Counted from the first letter of the stretch, positions 16,775 to 26,025 are shown. The stretch is 64,000 nucleotides of DNA from Streptomyces virginiae (GCF_000720455.1 NZ_JOAK01000009.1:1-64000); one strand, 5' to 3'. The notes: generated by a model from the sequence alone, not told the origin. Numbers and translations are program-made.

Positions 16775-17767
16775 TCACAGGACCGCGACCGGATTGACCG
16801 GCGAACCCGTCCCGCCGGGCACCCTGAGCGGGGATACGACGATCATGAACTCGTACCGCCGCGCCTCGGCGCAGGCCGCCGAGAGGGCCTCCAGGTCCAG
16901 GTTGTCCAGCAGCGGCACGCCCATGGCGGCGACGGCCAGCGCGTGGACGGGGGAGTGCACCCCCTCGACCGGCGAGGGGCGCACGTCGCTGTCCCCGTCA
17001 CCGCCGAGCAGGGCGATCCCGCGCTCGGCCAGCAGCGGCACGGCGTCCACGTGGAAGCCCGCGCAGGCCGCGTCGGCGTCCCAGGGGCCGAGCTCCCGCC
17101 GCCGCCGGAAACGGCCGGAGCGCAGCAGTACGGCGCAGCCCTCGTCGATCGCCACCCTGAGCGCCCGCTCCGCGGCGGCGACGTCCCGCGCGCGGACCGC
17201 GTGGCCCGGTTCCAGCCACCGCGTCCCGAGGACGGCCGGCAGGTCGAGGAGCACGCCTTTGGTGACGAGCGGGCCGAGGGCCTCCACCGAACCGAAGCGG
17301 GCGCCCCCGGCGTCGACGGCCTCCCGCGCCGGACGGCCGTCGTAGAGCCGGCCCCGGTAGGCGACGTGGGACAGCGCGTCGAGGTGGCTCACGGCCTTGC
17401 CGTGGTAGTCGGCGGCGATGAAGTCCTTGTACGTGGCGGGCTCCGCGGGCTGCACGTCACCGAGGTCGGACATGTAGTGCAGGGCCGGTCTGCCGTTGTC
17501 CGGTCCGGAGCGGGTGTTCCACGGCAGGCCCAGCGGCACCGTCGTGCCGGACCGCACCAGGGCGGCGGCCCGCAGCACGTGATCCGCGGTGACCCGGTTC
17601 CAGGCGCCGCGGTCGGCCGGGGACCACCGGCCCCATGTGCTGACCGAGGCGAAGAGGGATTCGAACTGCGCGCGCGACACCCCGGGCCCGCCGCCGGCGG
17701 GGTCCGGCAGGGGGGCGGGCCCTTCCGCGGACTCTTCCGCGGGCCCCTCCGCGGGACTGCTGCTCAC
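16775..17767 (-). CDS. Cyclase-family (kynurenine formamidase-like) hydrolase
   Basis: A 330-residue member of the cyclase/metal-dependent hydrolase family. The metal-binding pattern appears as YHGKAVSHLDALSHV, a variant of HGTHxDxPxH, and later GFHVDAVPLLAERGIALLGGDGDSD and VEGVHSPVHALA. Family members hydrolyse formamides, lactones or imides. The GTG at 17767 is chosen because GAGGAGAAG precedes it; the upstream frame is low in family signal. It faces the PP2C gene across a 260-bp GC-rich divergent region with CCGCCGCC repeats. Confidence 0.82.
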   Translation of the reverse strand: MSSSPAEGPAEESAEGPAPLPDPAGGGPGVSRAQFESLFASVSTWGRWSPADRGAWNRVTADHVLRAAALVRSGTTVPLGLPWNTRSGPDNGRPALHYMSDLGDVQPAEPATYKDFIAADYHGKAVSHLDALSHVAYRGRLYDGRPAREAVDAGGARFGSVEALGPLVTKGVLLDLPAVLGTRWLEPGHAVRARDVAAAERALRVAIDEGCAVLLRSGRFRRRRELGPWDADAACAGFHVDAVPLLAERGIALLGGDGDSDVRPSPVEGVHSPVHALAVAAMGVPLLDNLDLEALSAACAEARRYEFMIVVSPLRVPGGTGSPVNPVAVL

Positions 17768-18027
17768 CTGCTTCTCCTCACACTCGCGCGTGCGGCTGCG
17801 GTGCTCCACGGCCCGGGACGCGTTCCCCGGTGTGCGCACGCAAGGACATGCCCGCCGGTCGGCCGCCCTACTCCGGGGACACCGCAAGGTCGGCCGTATG
17901 GAGGCGCGCCACGGCCCCGGCCGCCGCCGCCCCGGCCGCCGCCGCCCCGGGCGGCGTGGTGCCGCGTGCCGCCGCCCGGTGTCGCGGCGAGTGGCGGTGA
18001 CGAGGCCCGACGGCGCAGGCTGTATGC

Positions 18028-19173
18028 ATGCGGGTGCCCATCCGCTCCTCTCCCCGACCGGGAGGCGGCGGTCACCATCAGGTCCTCTTCGTCCTCGCGG
18101 AGTGCGTGCCCTTCGTGATCGCGCTCCTGGTGCTGGTCATGGAGTTCACGCCCGCACACGTCCTGTACACCGGGCCCTTCCTGGTGGCCACGCCCGCGCT
18201 GGCCGCGGTGACCATGGGCCCCAGGGGCACCGTCGCCGCGGCGGCCCTGGCCGTGGCCGTGAGCATCGCCACGGCCACGTACAACCAGGCGTGGGGCAAC
18301 CAGCAGGTCTACAGCAACTTCCTCGCCCTCTTCCTGGTGTCGGTGGCCAGCGTGACGACCAGCCGCATGGCCCGCGCACGCAGCGCGAGCGAGCTGAACC
18401 AGGTCCGCCGGATCGCCTCGGCGGCGCAGAAGGTCCTGCTACGGCCCGTCCCCGAACGGCTGGGCCCCCTGCGCGCGGCCAGCCTGTACCTCGCGGCCGA
18501 GAAGGGCGCGCAGATCGGCGGGGACCTCTACGAGGCCATGGAGACCCGGTACGGGATCCGGATGATCGTCGGAGACGTACGGGGCAAGGGCCTGCCCGCC
18601 GTGCGCACGGCCGCGGCCGTGCTGGGCGCGTTCCGGGAGGCCGTGTACTACGAGGACGACCTGGTGGACGTCATCAGGCACTGCGAGGCGGCGATGCGCC
18701 GGGACGCCGCCGTACCGGGCGCGGTCGACGAGGAGGCGCTCGTGGAGGGCTTCGTCACCGCGGTCGTGGCCCAGGTGCCCGACAGGCACGTGGTCGAGGT
18801 GGTCAACCGCGGCCATCCGCCGCCGCTGCTGCTGCGCGACGGCAGGGTCCAGGCCCTGATGCCCAGCACTCCGCTGCCGCCCCTCGGCCTGGGCGAGTTC
18901 ATCGCCGGCCCGCCCGGCACCCGGGACAGCTACGCCTTCCTGCCCGGCGACCGCCTGCTGCTCCACACCGACGGCGTCAACGAGGCCCGCGACCGCGGCA
19001 ACGCCTTCTTCGCCCTCCCGGAGGCCATGGAGGCGATGCCCGACCGCGGGCCCCGGGAGTTCCTGGACCGGCTGTGCCAGGCACTGGTCCGCCACACCGA
19101 GGACCAGCTGGCGGACGACGTGGCGATGATCCTCGTCGACCGGCGGGACGAGTCCGGGAGGCCGGCCCGATGA
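18028..19173 (+). CDS. Membrane PP2C (SpoIIE/RsbU) phosphatase
   Basis: A 381-residue protein. Four hydrophobic segments in the first 115 residues (VLFVLAECVPFVIALLVLV onward) form a membrane anchor. A SpoIIE-type phosphatase follows with GAQIGGDLYEAM, MIVGDVRGKGLPAV, VVNRGHPPPLLL, LLLHTDGVNEARD and QLADDVAMILVD, which supply the metal-binding aspartates. Such enzymes dephosphorylate anti-anti-sigma proteins. The stop overlaps the phospholipase D-like ATG, so both are likely made together, in a region that also holds a large SpoIIE-type protein. Confidence 0.88.
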   Translation: MRVPIRSSPRPGGGGHHQVLFVLAECVPFVIALLVLVMEFTPAHVLYTGPFLVATPALAAVTMGPRGTVAAAALAVAVSIATATYNQAWGNQQVYSNFLALFLVSVASVTTSRMARARSASELNQVRRIASAAQKVLLRPVPERLGPLRAASLYLAAEKGAQIGGDLYEAMETRYGIRMIVGDVRGKGLPAVRTAAAVLGAFREAVYYEDDLVDVIRHCEAAMRRDAAVPGAVDEEALVEGFVTAVVAQVPDRHVVEVVNRGHPPPLLLRDGRVQALMPSTPLPPLGLGEFIAGPPGTRDSYAFLPGDRLLLHTDGVNEARDRGNAFFALPEAMEAMPDRGPREFLDRLCQALVRHTEDQLADDVAMILVDRRDESGRPAR

Positions 19174-20792
19174 CCCGTGTGCAGTGGCTCCTGGTGCGCG
19201 GCGAACGCGGCAACCCCGCGACCCGCCTGGACGACCGGCGCGCGGACGGCGCCGCCTGGTCCTGGGGCAACCAGGCGCGGCCGCTGGTCCACGGCGCCTC
19301 GTACTTCGCCGAGCTGCTGGCGGCCGTCGACGCGATGCGCGAAGGGGACCTGCTCCTGTTCACCGACTGGCGCGGCGACCCCGACGAGCGGCTCGACGGG
19401 CCCGGCACCGAGATCGGCGCGGTCCTGTGCCGGGCGGCCGAGCGCGGCGTCGTGGTCAAAGGACTGCTGTGGCGCTCCCACCTGGACAGCCTCCACTTCA
19501 GCGAGAAGGAGAACCTCAGCTTCGGCAAGGAGATCGCGCGGGCCGGCGGCGAATGCCTGCTCGACATGCGGGTCCGGCCCGGCGGCTCCCACCACCAGAA
19601 GCTCGTGGTGCTGCGCCACCGGGACCACCCCGAGCGGGACGTCGCGTACGTCGGCGGCATCGACCTGTGCCACAACCGCAACGACGACGCCGAGCACCGC
19701 GGCGACCGCCAGTCACTGCCCCTGGCCGCCGCCTACGGGCCGCACCCGCCGTGGCACGACGTCCAGCTCGCCCTGCGAGGGCCGGTCGTCGGTGACGTCG
19801 AGGCCGTCTTCCGCGAACGCTGGGAGGACCCGGCGCCGCTCACCCGCAGCCCCCTCACCCGCCTGCGGGAGCGGATGCACCGCGAGGACGTCCACGCGGA
19901 CCGGCTGCCGCCCCAGACCGCGGATCCGGAGCCCTGCGGCACACACACCGTCCAGTTGCTGCGGACCTACCCGAACCGTCTCCTCCTCGGCTACCCCTTC
20001 GCCCCCGACGGCGAGCGCAGCATCGCGCGCGGCTACCTCAAGTCGCTGCGACGGGCCCGGGCGCTCATTTACCTGGAGGACCAGTACCTGTGGTCGCCCC
20101 GCGTGGTGGCCGGCTTCGCCGAGGCGCTGCGCCGCAATCCGGAGCTGCGGATGATCGGCGTCGTCCCCACCTTCCCGGACCAGGACGGAACGCTCACCCT
20201 GCCGATGAACCTGATCGGGCGGATCAACGCGCTGGCCGAGCTGCGCCGCGCCGGCGGCGACCGGGTCGCGGTGTACGGCCTGGAGAACCACGCCGGAACG
20301 CCCGTCTACGTCCACGCCAAGGTGTGCGTGATCGACGACGTGTGGGCCTCGGTCGGGTCCGACAACATCAACCTCCGTTCGTGGACCCACGACTCCGAAC
20401 TCGGCTGCGCCGTCCACGACGAGAGCCCGGACCCGCGCAGTCCGCGGGACCCGGGCGGCCTGGGGGACGGCGCCCGCGTCTTCGCCCGGGAGCTGCGCCT
20501 GGAGCTCATGCGCGAGCACCTGGACCTTCCGGACGGCGACGGAGGCGACGCCGACCCCGACGGCTCGCTGTGCGATCCCGTCGCCGCCTTCGAGGCCTTC
20601 CGGGCGGCGGCCGCTGCGCTCGACGCCTGGTACGAGGGCGGCCGCAGCGGCCCCCGCCCGCCGGGGCGGCTGCGCCCCTACGGTCCTCCGGACCTGCCCG
20701 CCGGACGGAGGCTGCTGGCCCGCCCGCTGCACCGGATCCTGGTCGACCCCGACGGCCGCCCGATGGGACTGAGGTTGCGCAAGAGGTTCTGA
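19170..20792 (+). CDS. Phospholipase D-like protein
   Basis: A 540-residue cytoplasmic-looking protein with two PLD repeats. The first HKD motif is SHHQKLVVLRHRD (His142, Lys144), where the usual Asp after HxKx4 is Arg, though YVGGIDLCHNRNDD follows as expected. The second is VHAKVCVIDD (His382, Lys384, Asp389) followed by VGSDNINLRSWTHDSELG. No signal peptide is seen, unlike secreted Streptomyces PLDs. It probably acts on phosphatidyl groups at the membrane, as a hydrolase or cardiolipin-synthase-like transferase. ATG 19170 overlaps the phosphatase stop. Confidence 0.87.
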   Translation: MTRVQWLLVRGERGNPATRLDDRRADGAAWSWGNQARPLVHGASYFAELLAAVDAMREGDLLLFTDWRGDPDERLDGPGTEIGAVLCRAAERGVVVKGLLWRSHLDSLHFSEKENLSFGKEIARAGGECLLDMRVRPGGSHHQKLVVLRHRDHPERDVAYVGGIDLCHNRNDDAEHRGDRQSLPLAAAYGPHPPWHDVQLALRGPVVGDVEAVFRERWEDPAPLTRSPLTRLRERMHREDVHADRLPPQTADPEPCGTHTVQLLRTYPNRLLLGYPFAPDGERSIARGYLKSLRRARALIYLEDQYLWSPRVVAGFAEALRRNPELRMIGVVPTFPDQDGTLTLPMNLIGRINALAELRRAGGDRVAVYGLENHAGTPVYVHAKVCVIDDVWASVGSDNINLRSWTHDSELGCAVHDESPDPRSPRDPGGLGDGARVFARELRLELMREHLDLPDGDGGDADPDGSLCDPVAAFEAFRAAAAALDAWYEGGRSGPRPPGRLRPYGPPDLPAGRRLLARPLHRILVDPDGRPMGLRLRKRF

Positions 20793-20919
20793 GCGGTGCC
20801 GCGTACCAGGGTGAATCCCTGCAAACCGGGGCGCCGTGCACTTGGGCGGGTACCCCTTAAGCGGCCAATGAGTAGTGGGGTTAGCATATGAGCGCCGCCT
20901 AGCTCGAAAGATAAAGCCT

Positions 20920-22365
20920 GTGACTGTCAACGAGGACTCGTTCACCAACTGGAACCACCGCGAGGAGATCGCGGAGGCGATGATCCCGATCATCGGGAAG
21001 CTGCACCGGGAGCGGGACGTCAACATCCTGCTCCACAGCCGCTCCCTGGTGAACAAATCGGTGGTCAGCATCCTCAAGACCCACCGCTTCGCCCGGCAGA
21101 TCGACGGCGAGGAGCTGTCGGTCACCGAGACCATGCCGTTCCTGCAGGCGCTCACCGCGCTCGACCTCGGTCCCTCGCAGATCGACCTCGGCATGCTCGC
21201 CGCCACGTACAAGGCCGACGACCACGGCCTGTCGGTGGAGGAGTTCACCGCCCAGGCCGTCGCCGGCGCCACGGGCGAGAACAAGCTGGAGCGCAGCGAG
21301 GGCCGCGACGTCGTCCTGTACGGCTTCGGCCGCATCGGCCGCCTGGTCGCCCGCCTGCTCATCGAGAAGGCCGGCTCCGGCAAGGGCCTGCGCCTGCGGG
21401 CCATCGTCGTCCGCGGCGGCGGCGACCAGGACCTGGTCAAGCGCGCCTCGCTGCTGCGCCGCGACTCGATCCACGGCCAGTTCCAGGGCACGATCACCGT
21501 GGACGAGGCCAACAGCACCATCGTCGCCAACGGCAACGCGATCAAGGTGATCTACGCCAACGACCCCTCCGAGGTCGACTACACGGCGTACGGCATCAAG
21601 GACGCCATCCTCATCGACAACACGGGCAAGTGGCGCGACCGCGAGGGCCTGTCCAAGCACCTGCGCCCCGGCATCGACAAGGTCGTCCTGACCGCCCCCG
21701 GCAAGGGCGACGTCCCGAACATCGTGCACGGCGTCAACCACGACACCGTCAAGCCGGACGAGCGCATCCTGTCCTGCGCGTCCTGCACCACCAACGCGAT
21801 CGTCCCGCCGCTGAAGGCCATGGACGACGAGTACGGCGTCCTGCGCGGCCACGTCGAGACCGTCCACTCGTTCACGAACGACCAGAACCTGCTGGACAAC
21901 TACCACAAGGCCGACCGCCGCGGCCGCTCCGCGCCGCTGAACATGGTCATCACCGAGACCGGCGCCGCCTCCGCCGTCGCGAAGGCGCTGCCCGACCTCA
22001 AGGCGCCCATCACCGGCAGCTCGATCCGCGTCCCCGTCCCGGACGTTTCGATCGCCATCCTCAGCCTGCGCCTGGGCCGCGAGACCACCCGTGAGGAAGT
22101 CCTCGACCACCTGCGCGACGTCTCGCTGAACTCGCCGCTGAAGCGCCAGATCGACTTCACCACCGCCCCCGACGCCGTCTCCATGGACTTCGTCGGCTCG
22201 CGCCACGCGTCCATCGTCGACGCCGGCGCGACCAAGGTCGACGGCGACAACGCGATCCTCTACCTCTGGTACGACAACGAGTTCGGCTACTCGTGCCAGG
22301 TCATCCGGGTCGTCCAGCACGTCTCCGGCGTGGAGTACCCGACCTACCCGGTTCCGGCGGTCTGA
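20920..22365 (+). CDS. gap: Glyceraldehyde-3-phosphate dehydrogenase, extended
   Basis: A 481-residue GAPDH, about 140 residues longer than the usual enzyme. The first 125 residues are a helical extension of no obvious function. The NAD(P)-binding start GFGRIG is at 135-140, the catalytic cysteine is Cys289 in SCASCTTNAIVP, and YDNEFGYSCQV is near the end. The GTG at 20920 is chosen for a GAAAG site 11 bp upstream; an in-frame start lies at 20875. The region before it has AT-richer islands and GGGTAC at 20849-20854, reminiscent of a stress-sigma -10 element, but no clear -35. A strong hairpin follows the stop. Confidence 0.92.
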   Translation: MTVNEDSFTNWNHREEIAEAMIPIIGKLHRERDVNILLHSRSLVNKSVVSILKTHRFARQIDGEELSVTETMPFLQALTALDLGPSQIDLGMLAATYKADDHGLSVEEFTAQAVAGATGENKLERSEGRDVVLYGFGRIGRLVARLLIEKAGSGKGLRLRAIVVRGGGDQDLVKRASLLRRDSIHGQFQGTITVDEANSTIVANGNAIKVIYANDPSEVDYTAYGIKDAILIDNTGKWRDREGLSKHLRPGIDKVVLTAPGKGDVPNIVHGVNHDTVKPDERILSCASCTTNAIVPPLKAMDDEYGVLRGHVETVHSFTNDQNLLDNYHKADRRGRSAPLNMVITETGAASAVAKALPDLKAPITGSSIRVPVPDVSIAILSLRLGRETTREEVLDHLRDVSLNSPLKRQIDFTTAPDAVSMDFVGSRHASIVDAGATKVDGDNAILYLWYDNEFGYSCQVIRVVQHVSGVEYPTYPVPAV

Positions 22366-22384
22366 TCCCGCCCGACCCGTGTCG

Positions 22385-22419
22385 CCGCCGCCCCGCCGCT
22401 CCGCGCCGCGGGGCGGCGG
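22385..22419. terminator. Bidirectional hairpin terminator
   Basis: CCGCCGCCCCGC pairs perfectly with GCGGGGCGGCGG (12 bp) across an 11-base loop. It lies between the converging GAPDH and MFS genes, with a weak T-run after it. Confidence 0.7.
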
Positions 22420-22452
22420 TGTTCCCGCCCCCGCACGCGCACGGGCCGGTGC

Positions 22453-23643
22453 TCACGCGTCCGCGGGCACCGGCCGACGCGTCAGGTAGACGGCGGCGGC
22501 CCCGACCAGGGCGGCCATGCACGCGATGAACACCAGCCCGGCGCCCTCCAGGCCGATCGGGTCCACGAGCAGTCCGACGCCGATCACGGGTACCGAGATG
22601 CCCGCGTAGGCCACGACGAACAGCGTCGAGATCACCGCCGCGCGCCGGTCCGGCGGCGAGGCCGCGGCCACCGCCGCCAGCGCCCCGCGGAACGCGAGCC
22701 CCTGCCCGACCCCGCCGACCACCGCGCTCGCCACCACCAGCGCCAGCAGGTCCCACACCAGAGCGCCCGCGAGCAGCGCCAGCCCGGCGAGCAGCCCCGC
22801 GCAGCCCAGCGGCAGCGACCGCCCCACCCCGACCCGGCCGACGGCCAGCTGTCCGGCGGTCGAGGCGAAGAAGGCCAACGCGACGACCAGCCCGCTCACG
22901 GCGTGATTGGTCACGTCGAGGGACTGCGCGAGGAAGGCCGGGCTGACCGAGGTGAACACCCCGAACAGCGCGAAGCCCGCGAACGCGGCGATCGCCGCCG
23001 GCCCGAACACCGACCGCACCTGCGGGGGCACGCCCGGCCGCTGCGGCCGAACGGTGCTCAGCGGCCGCCGCTCCCGTACGGTCTCGTCCAGCCCCAGCAC
23101 GACGGCGGCCGAGACGGCGACCAGGAGCAGGTGCACGGCGAACGGCAGGTACAGCGGCCAGGGGGCGTACTGCGCGAGCACACCGGCGAGGAGGGGCCCG
23201 CAGCCCAGCCCGCCCATGTTGGCGGCCGTCGCCACGAACGTGGCCCGGGAGGCCCCGCCGGGCGGCGCGAGTTCCATCACGTAGACCGTGGCGGCTCCGG
23301 TGAACAGCCCGGCGGACAGACCCGACAGCAGCCGTCCGGCGTACAGCCAGCCCATCGCGGTGGCGCACAGGAAGCAGACCGCGCTGGCCGCGGAGAACCC
23401 GAGGCCCGCCAGCAGTACCGGCCGGCGGCCGACGGCGTCCGAGGCGTTGCCCGCCAGCAGGAGCACGCCGATGACCCCGAAGGCGTACACGGCGTACACG
23501 ACGGTCACCACCAGCTCGGAGAACCCGAACTTCTCCTGGTAGAGGCCGTAGAGCGGGGTCGGCAGCGTGGTGCCGGCCATGCACACGGCGAACACCGCCC
23601 CGCTGAGCAAGCACTGGCGCCACCCTCGGCGATCACCGTCCAT
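22453..23643 (-). CDS. MFS transporter
   Basis: A 396-residue protein with twelve hydrophobic segments. The DHA-type loop between helices 2 and 3 reads GNASDAVGRRPVLLAGL, and helices 4-5 contain RLLSGLSAGLFTGAATVYV. The second half starts near SVFGPAAIAAFAGFALFGV. This fits a proton-driven drug or metabolite exporter. The substrate is unknown. No dedicated regulator is adjacent. It starts ATG at 23643, just before a MITE-like element. Confidence 0.9.
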   Translation of the reverse strand: MDGDRRGWRQCLLSGAVFAVCMAGTTLPTPLYGLYQEKFGFSELVVTVVYAVYAFGVIGVLLLAGNASDAVGRRPVLLAGLGFSAASAVCFLCATAMGWLYAGRLLSGLSAGLFTGAATVYVMELAPPGGASRATFVATAANMGGLGCGPLLAGVLAQYAPWPLYLPFAVHLLLVAVSAAVVLGLDETVRERRPLSTVRPQRPGVPPQVRSVFGPAAIAAFAGFALFGVFTSVSPAFLAQSLDVTNHAVSGLVVALAFFASTAGQLAVGRVGVGRSLPLGCAGLLAGLALLAGALVWDLLALVVASAVVGGVGQGLAFRGALAAVAAASPPDRRAAVISTLFVVAYAGISVPVIGVGLLVDPIGLEGAGLVFIACMAALVGAAAVYLTRRPVPADA

Positions 23644-23688
23644 GCCGCCGACGTTAACCCGGGCTCCGCGGCCCCGCAGGGCGGGTCC

Positions 23689-23883
23689 AGGGGGTGTCTT
23701 GCCGGTCAGGCCGGGCTCGCGGCGGATGGGGCCGCGCCTCGCCGCGTTGTCCTCGGTCGACGACGCTCCGCGTCGCCTCCCTCGTCCGCCTCGCGATCCT
23801 TCCCCTCGGCCCTTCGGGCCTGGGGAGACCCCATGGCACGATCCGACGCTCCCTGATCCGGCCTGATCGACAAGACACCCCCT
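23689..23883. mobile_element. MITE-like element, 195 bp
   Basis: The ends are 26-bp terminal inverted repeats that match at 24 of 26 positions: 23689-23714 beginning AGGGGGTGTCTT, and 23858-23883 ending AAGACACCCCCT. The interior has no gene and several inverted patches (CCCTTCGGGCCTGGGG). The right end overlaps the stop codon of the NUDIX gene. Size, ends and lack of coding capacity fit a miniature inverted-repeat element. A related hairpin lies at 42794-42830. Confidence 0.7.
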
Positions 23884-24880
23884 AGGGGCGGCCCGCGTGG
23901 AGTTCCAGCGGGCCGGCGCCGCTCGCCCGGGCGTCGAGGCAGGCGGTGATCTGGCGCCGCAGGGCGCCCTTGACCAGGGCGGGGAGTTCCTCGCGCGGGA
24001 CGGTGCGCCACTGGAGGAGTTCGGTGGGGTCCAGCCGGATCCGGGCGAGGGTGGGGGCGTCGAGGACGCCGCCGTCGTAGAGGAAGCGGATGCGGGCCGG
24101 ACGGCCGGGTTTGTGCGACCAGTTCACGGCGAGCAGACGGCCCGGGGCCAGGTCGAGGCCGAGCTCCTCGCGGACCTCCCGCCGGGCGGCGGCGCGCGGG
24201 ATCTCGCCGAGGTCGCTGTCGATGCCGCCGCCCGGCAGGTTCCAGCGGTCGGTGCGGCCGTACGCGGGCTGCACGAGCAGGATCCGGCCGTCGGCGGCGG
24301 TGAACACCACGCTCGCCGCGGTCAGGGCCTTCGGCCGGCTGGCCCGGTGGCTGGCCGCGTCGAGTTCGCCCGCGTGCTCCAGGGCCGCCCGCCGGACCGG
24401 ATCCAGACCGGCGGGCGAGCCCGGCTGGGGCACACCGTCGACCAGGTGGGCGAAGGAACCGGTGTGCAGGGCGGCCAGTCCGGCGCGCAGCCGGGGCGCG
24501 ACCCGGGCGGGCAGGACCGCGCAGGCCTCCTCCGGCCGCAGCCAGCGCCCTCCGGCGAGCGCCGCGGCCTCCCGGGGCGGGAGCGGTCCCACGAGGTGGA
24601 CGTGCACGATCAGGGAGCGGCCGGTGGGTCCGGGCGGGCCCGGCGGCCGCGAGTCCACCGCCAGCAGTCGGCCGACCGGTACGGCGAGCCCCAGCTCCTC
24701 CCGCAGGCCGCGGGCCAGCCCCTGTTCCGGCGTCTCGGTGACCTCGACCGTGGCGCCCGGCAGGTCCGTGTCCGTCCCGCGTGAAGCGGTCAGTACGAGG
24801 ACCCGCCCGCAGGTGTCCAGGACGATCCCGGTGGCGGCCACGAGCGGCGCCGGCCGGGCGGGGGAGGGGCTTTCGGGCAC
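23882..24880 (-). CDS. Tandem NUDIX hydrolase
   Basis: A 332-residue protein with two NUDIX domains. The first box is GATVEVTETPEQGLARGLRE followed by ELGL, the second GGGIDSDLGEIPRAAARREV followed by REELGL. Both keep the REExxEE metal-binding core, so both may be active. NUDIX enzymes cleave nucleoside diphosphates linked to other groups; the substrate is not predictable. The TAG stop at 23884-23882 lies within the end of the MITE-like element, so the original C-terminus may have been altered by insertion. Its promoter faces the octamer array. Confidence 0.87.
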   Translation of the reverse strand: MPESPSPARPAPLVAATGIVLDTCGRVLVLTASRGTDTDLPGATVEVTETPEQGLARGLREELGLAVPVGRLLAVDSRPPGPPGPTGRSLIVHVHLVGPLPPREAAALAGGRWLRPEEACAVLPARVAPRLRAGLAALHTGSFAHLVDGVPQPGSPAGLDPVRRAALEHAGELDAASHRASRPKALTAASVVFTAADGRILLVQPAYGRTDRWNLPGGGIDSDLGEIPRAAARREVREELGLDLAPGRLLAVNWSHKPGRPARIRFLYDGGVLDAPTLARIRLDPTELLQWRTVPREELPALVKGALRRQITACLDARASGAGPLELHAGRP

Positions 24881-24984
24881 GGCGGGCTCCTGGGGCTCGG
24901 GTCGTCGGCAGGAGCACTATGCCGCTTTCGCCAGGCCGCCCCACCGCCGACATGCGAATGCGCCGCGGCGCACCCCAACACCCC

Positions 24985-25350
24985 CGGCCTGCGGCCTGGC
25001 GGCCCTGCGGCCTGGCGGCCTGGCGGCCTGGCGGCCTGGCGGCCCTGCGGCCTGGCGGCCTGGCGGCCTGGCGGCCTGGCGGCCTGGCGGCCTGGCGGCC
25101 TGGCGGCCTGGCGGCCTGGCGGCCTGGCGGCCCTGCGGCCTGGCGGCCCTGCGGCCTGGCGGCCCTGCGGCCTGGCGGCCCTGCGGCCTGGCGGCCCTGC
25201 GGCCTGGCGGCCCTGCGGCCCTGCGGCCCTGCGGCCCTGCGGCCCTGCGGCCCCGCGGCCCTGCGGCCCCGCGGCCTGGCGGCCTGGCGGCCCTGCGGCC
25301 TGGCGGCCTGCGGCCCCGCGGCCTGGCGGCCTGCGCGCCTGCGGCCTGCG
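24985..25350. repeat. Octamer tandem array
   Basis: About 45 head-to-tail 8-bp units, mainly CCTGGCGG and CCCTGCGG, with a few CCCCGCGG near the right end. Blocks of pure CCTGGCGG (25013-25135) alternate with regions where the two variants take turns. Eight is not a multiple of three, so all frames read Arg/Pro/Gly/Leu/Ala mixtures. No real gene lies inside. It sits downstream of the LysE gene and upstream of the NUDIX gene; the rest of 24881-25401 shows nothing else clear. Confidence 0.9.
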
Positions 25351-25401
25351 GCCCGGCCGTTCGGTGGACTTGCCGTGGTTGTCTGCTGCGCCCCGGGAGG
25401 G

Positions 25402-26025
25402 CTACGCGCGGGCCAGGAGGAGGCCGCCCATGGTGACCATCGTCGCCGCGACGAGGCCGTCCATGACCCGCCAGGCAGAGGGGCGGGCGAGCAGGCCGCT
25501 CAGCAGGCGGGCGCCGTAGCCCAGGCCGGCGAACCAGGTCAGGCTGGCCAGGCCGGCCCCGATGCCGAAGGCCCAGCGCAGGTCGCCGCGGTCGGCGGCG
25601 AGGGATCCGACGAGCAGCACGGTGTCGAGGTAGACGTGCGGGTTGAGCCAGGTCATGGCCAGGCAGGTCAGCACGGCCCGGCGGGCGGACCCGGAGGCCG
25701 CTCCCTCCGCGGTGAGGGCGGCGCCGGGGACGGGCCGCAGCACCCGGCGCGCGGCGAGGACCCCGTAACAGACGAGGAAGGCACCCCCGGCCAGCCCCAC
25801 GGCGGTCAGGGCGGCGGGCCAGGCGGTCACGAACGCCCCGACGCCGGCCACGCCGAGGGCGATGAGGAGCGCGTCGGAGAGGGCGCAGATGGCGACCACG
25901 GCGAGGACCGCGTGGCGGCGCACGCCCTGACGGAGGACGAAGGCGTTCTGCGCGCCGATGGCGACGATGAGGGAGAGTCCGGTGCCGAAGCCGGCCAGGG
26001 CCGCGGTGGTGATGCCGTGTGTCAT
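25402..26025 (-). CDS. LysE/ArgO-type amino acid exporter
   Basis: A 207-residue, six-helix exporter. Family features are the N-terminal helix with LSLIVAIGAQNAFVLRQG and the later MTWLNPHVYLDTVLLVGSL. LysE and ArgO export excess basic amino acids such as lysine and arginine. It diverges from an ArgP-like LysR regulator across a 69-bp AT-rich spacer, the same arrangement as lysE-lysG and argO-argP, which supports the assignment. Confidence 0.92.
   Translation of the reverse strand: MTHGITTAALAGFGTGLSLIVAIGAQNAFVLRQGVRRHAVLAVVAICALSDALLIALGVAGVGAFVTAWPAALTAVGLAGGAFLVCYGVLAARRVLRPVPGAALTAEGAASGSARRAVLTCLAMTWLNPHVYLDTVLLVGSLAADRGDLRWAFGIGAGLASLTWFAGLGYGARLLSGLLARPSAWRVMDGLVAATMVTMGGLLLARA

Noticed and set aside
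24985..25350. CRISPR array
   Set aside because: Units are 8 bp with no spacers and no cas genes are nearby; it is a simple tandem repeat.
24781..25400. Arg/Pro/Gly/Leu-rich protein in the octamer array
   Set aside because: The array is open in several frames because it lacks stop triplets; the repeats are not protein-like.
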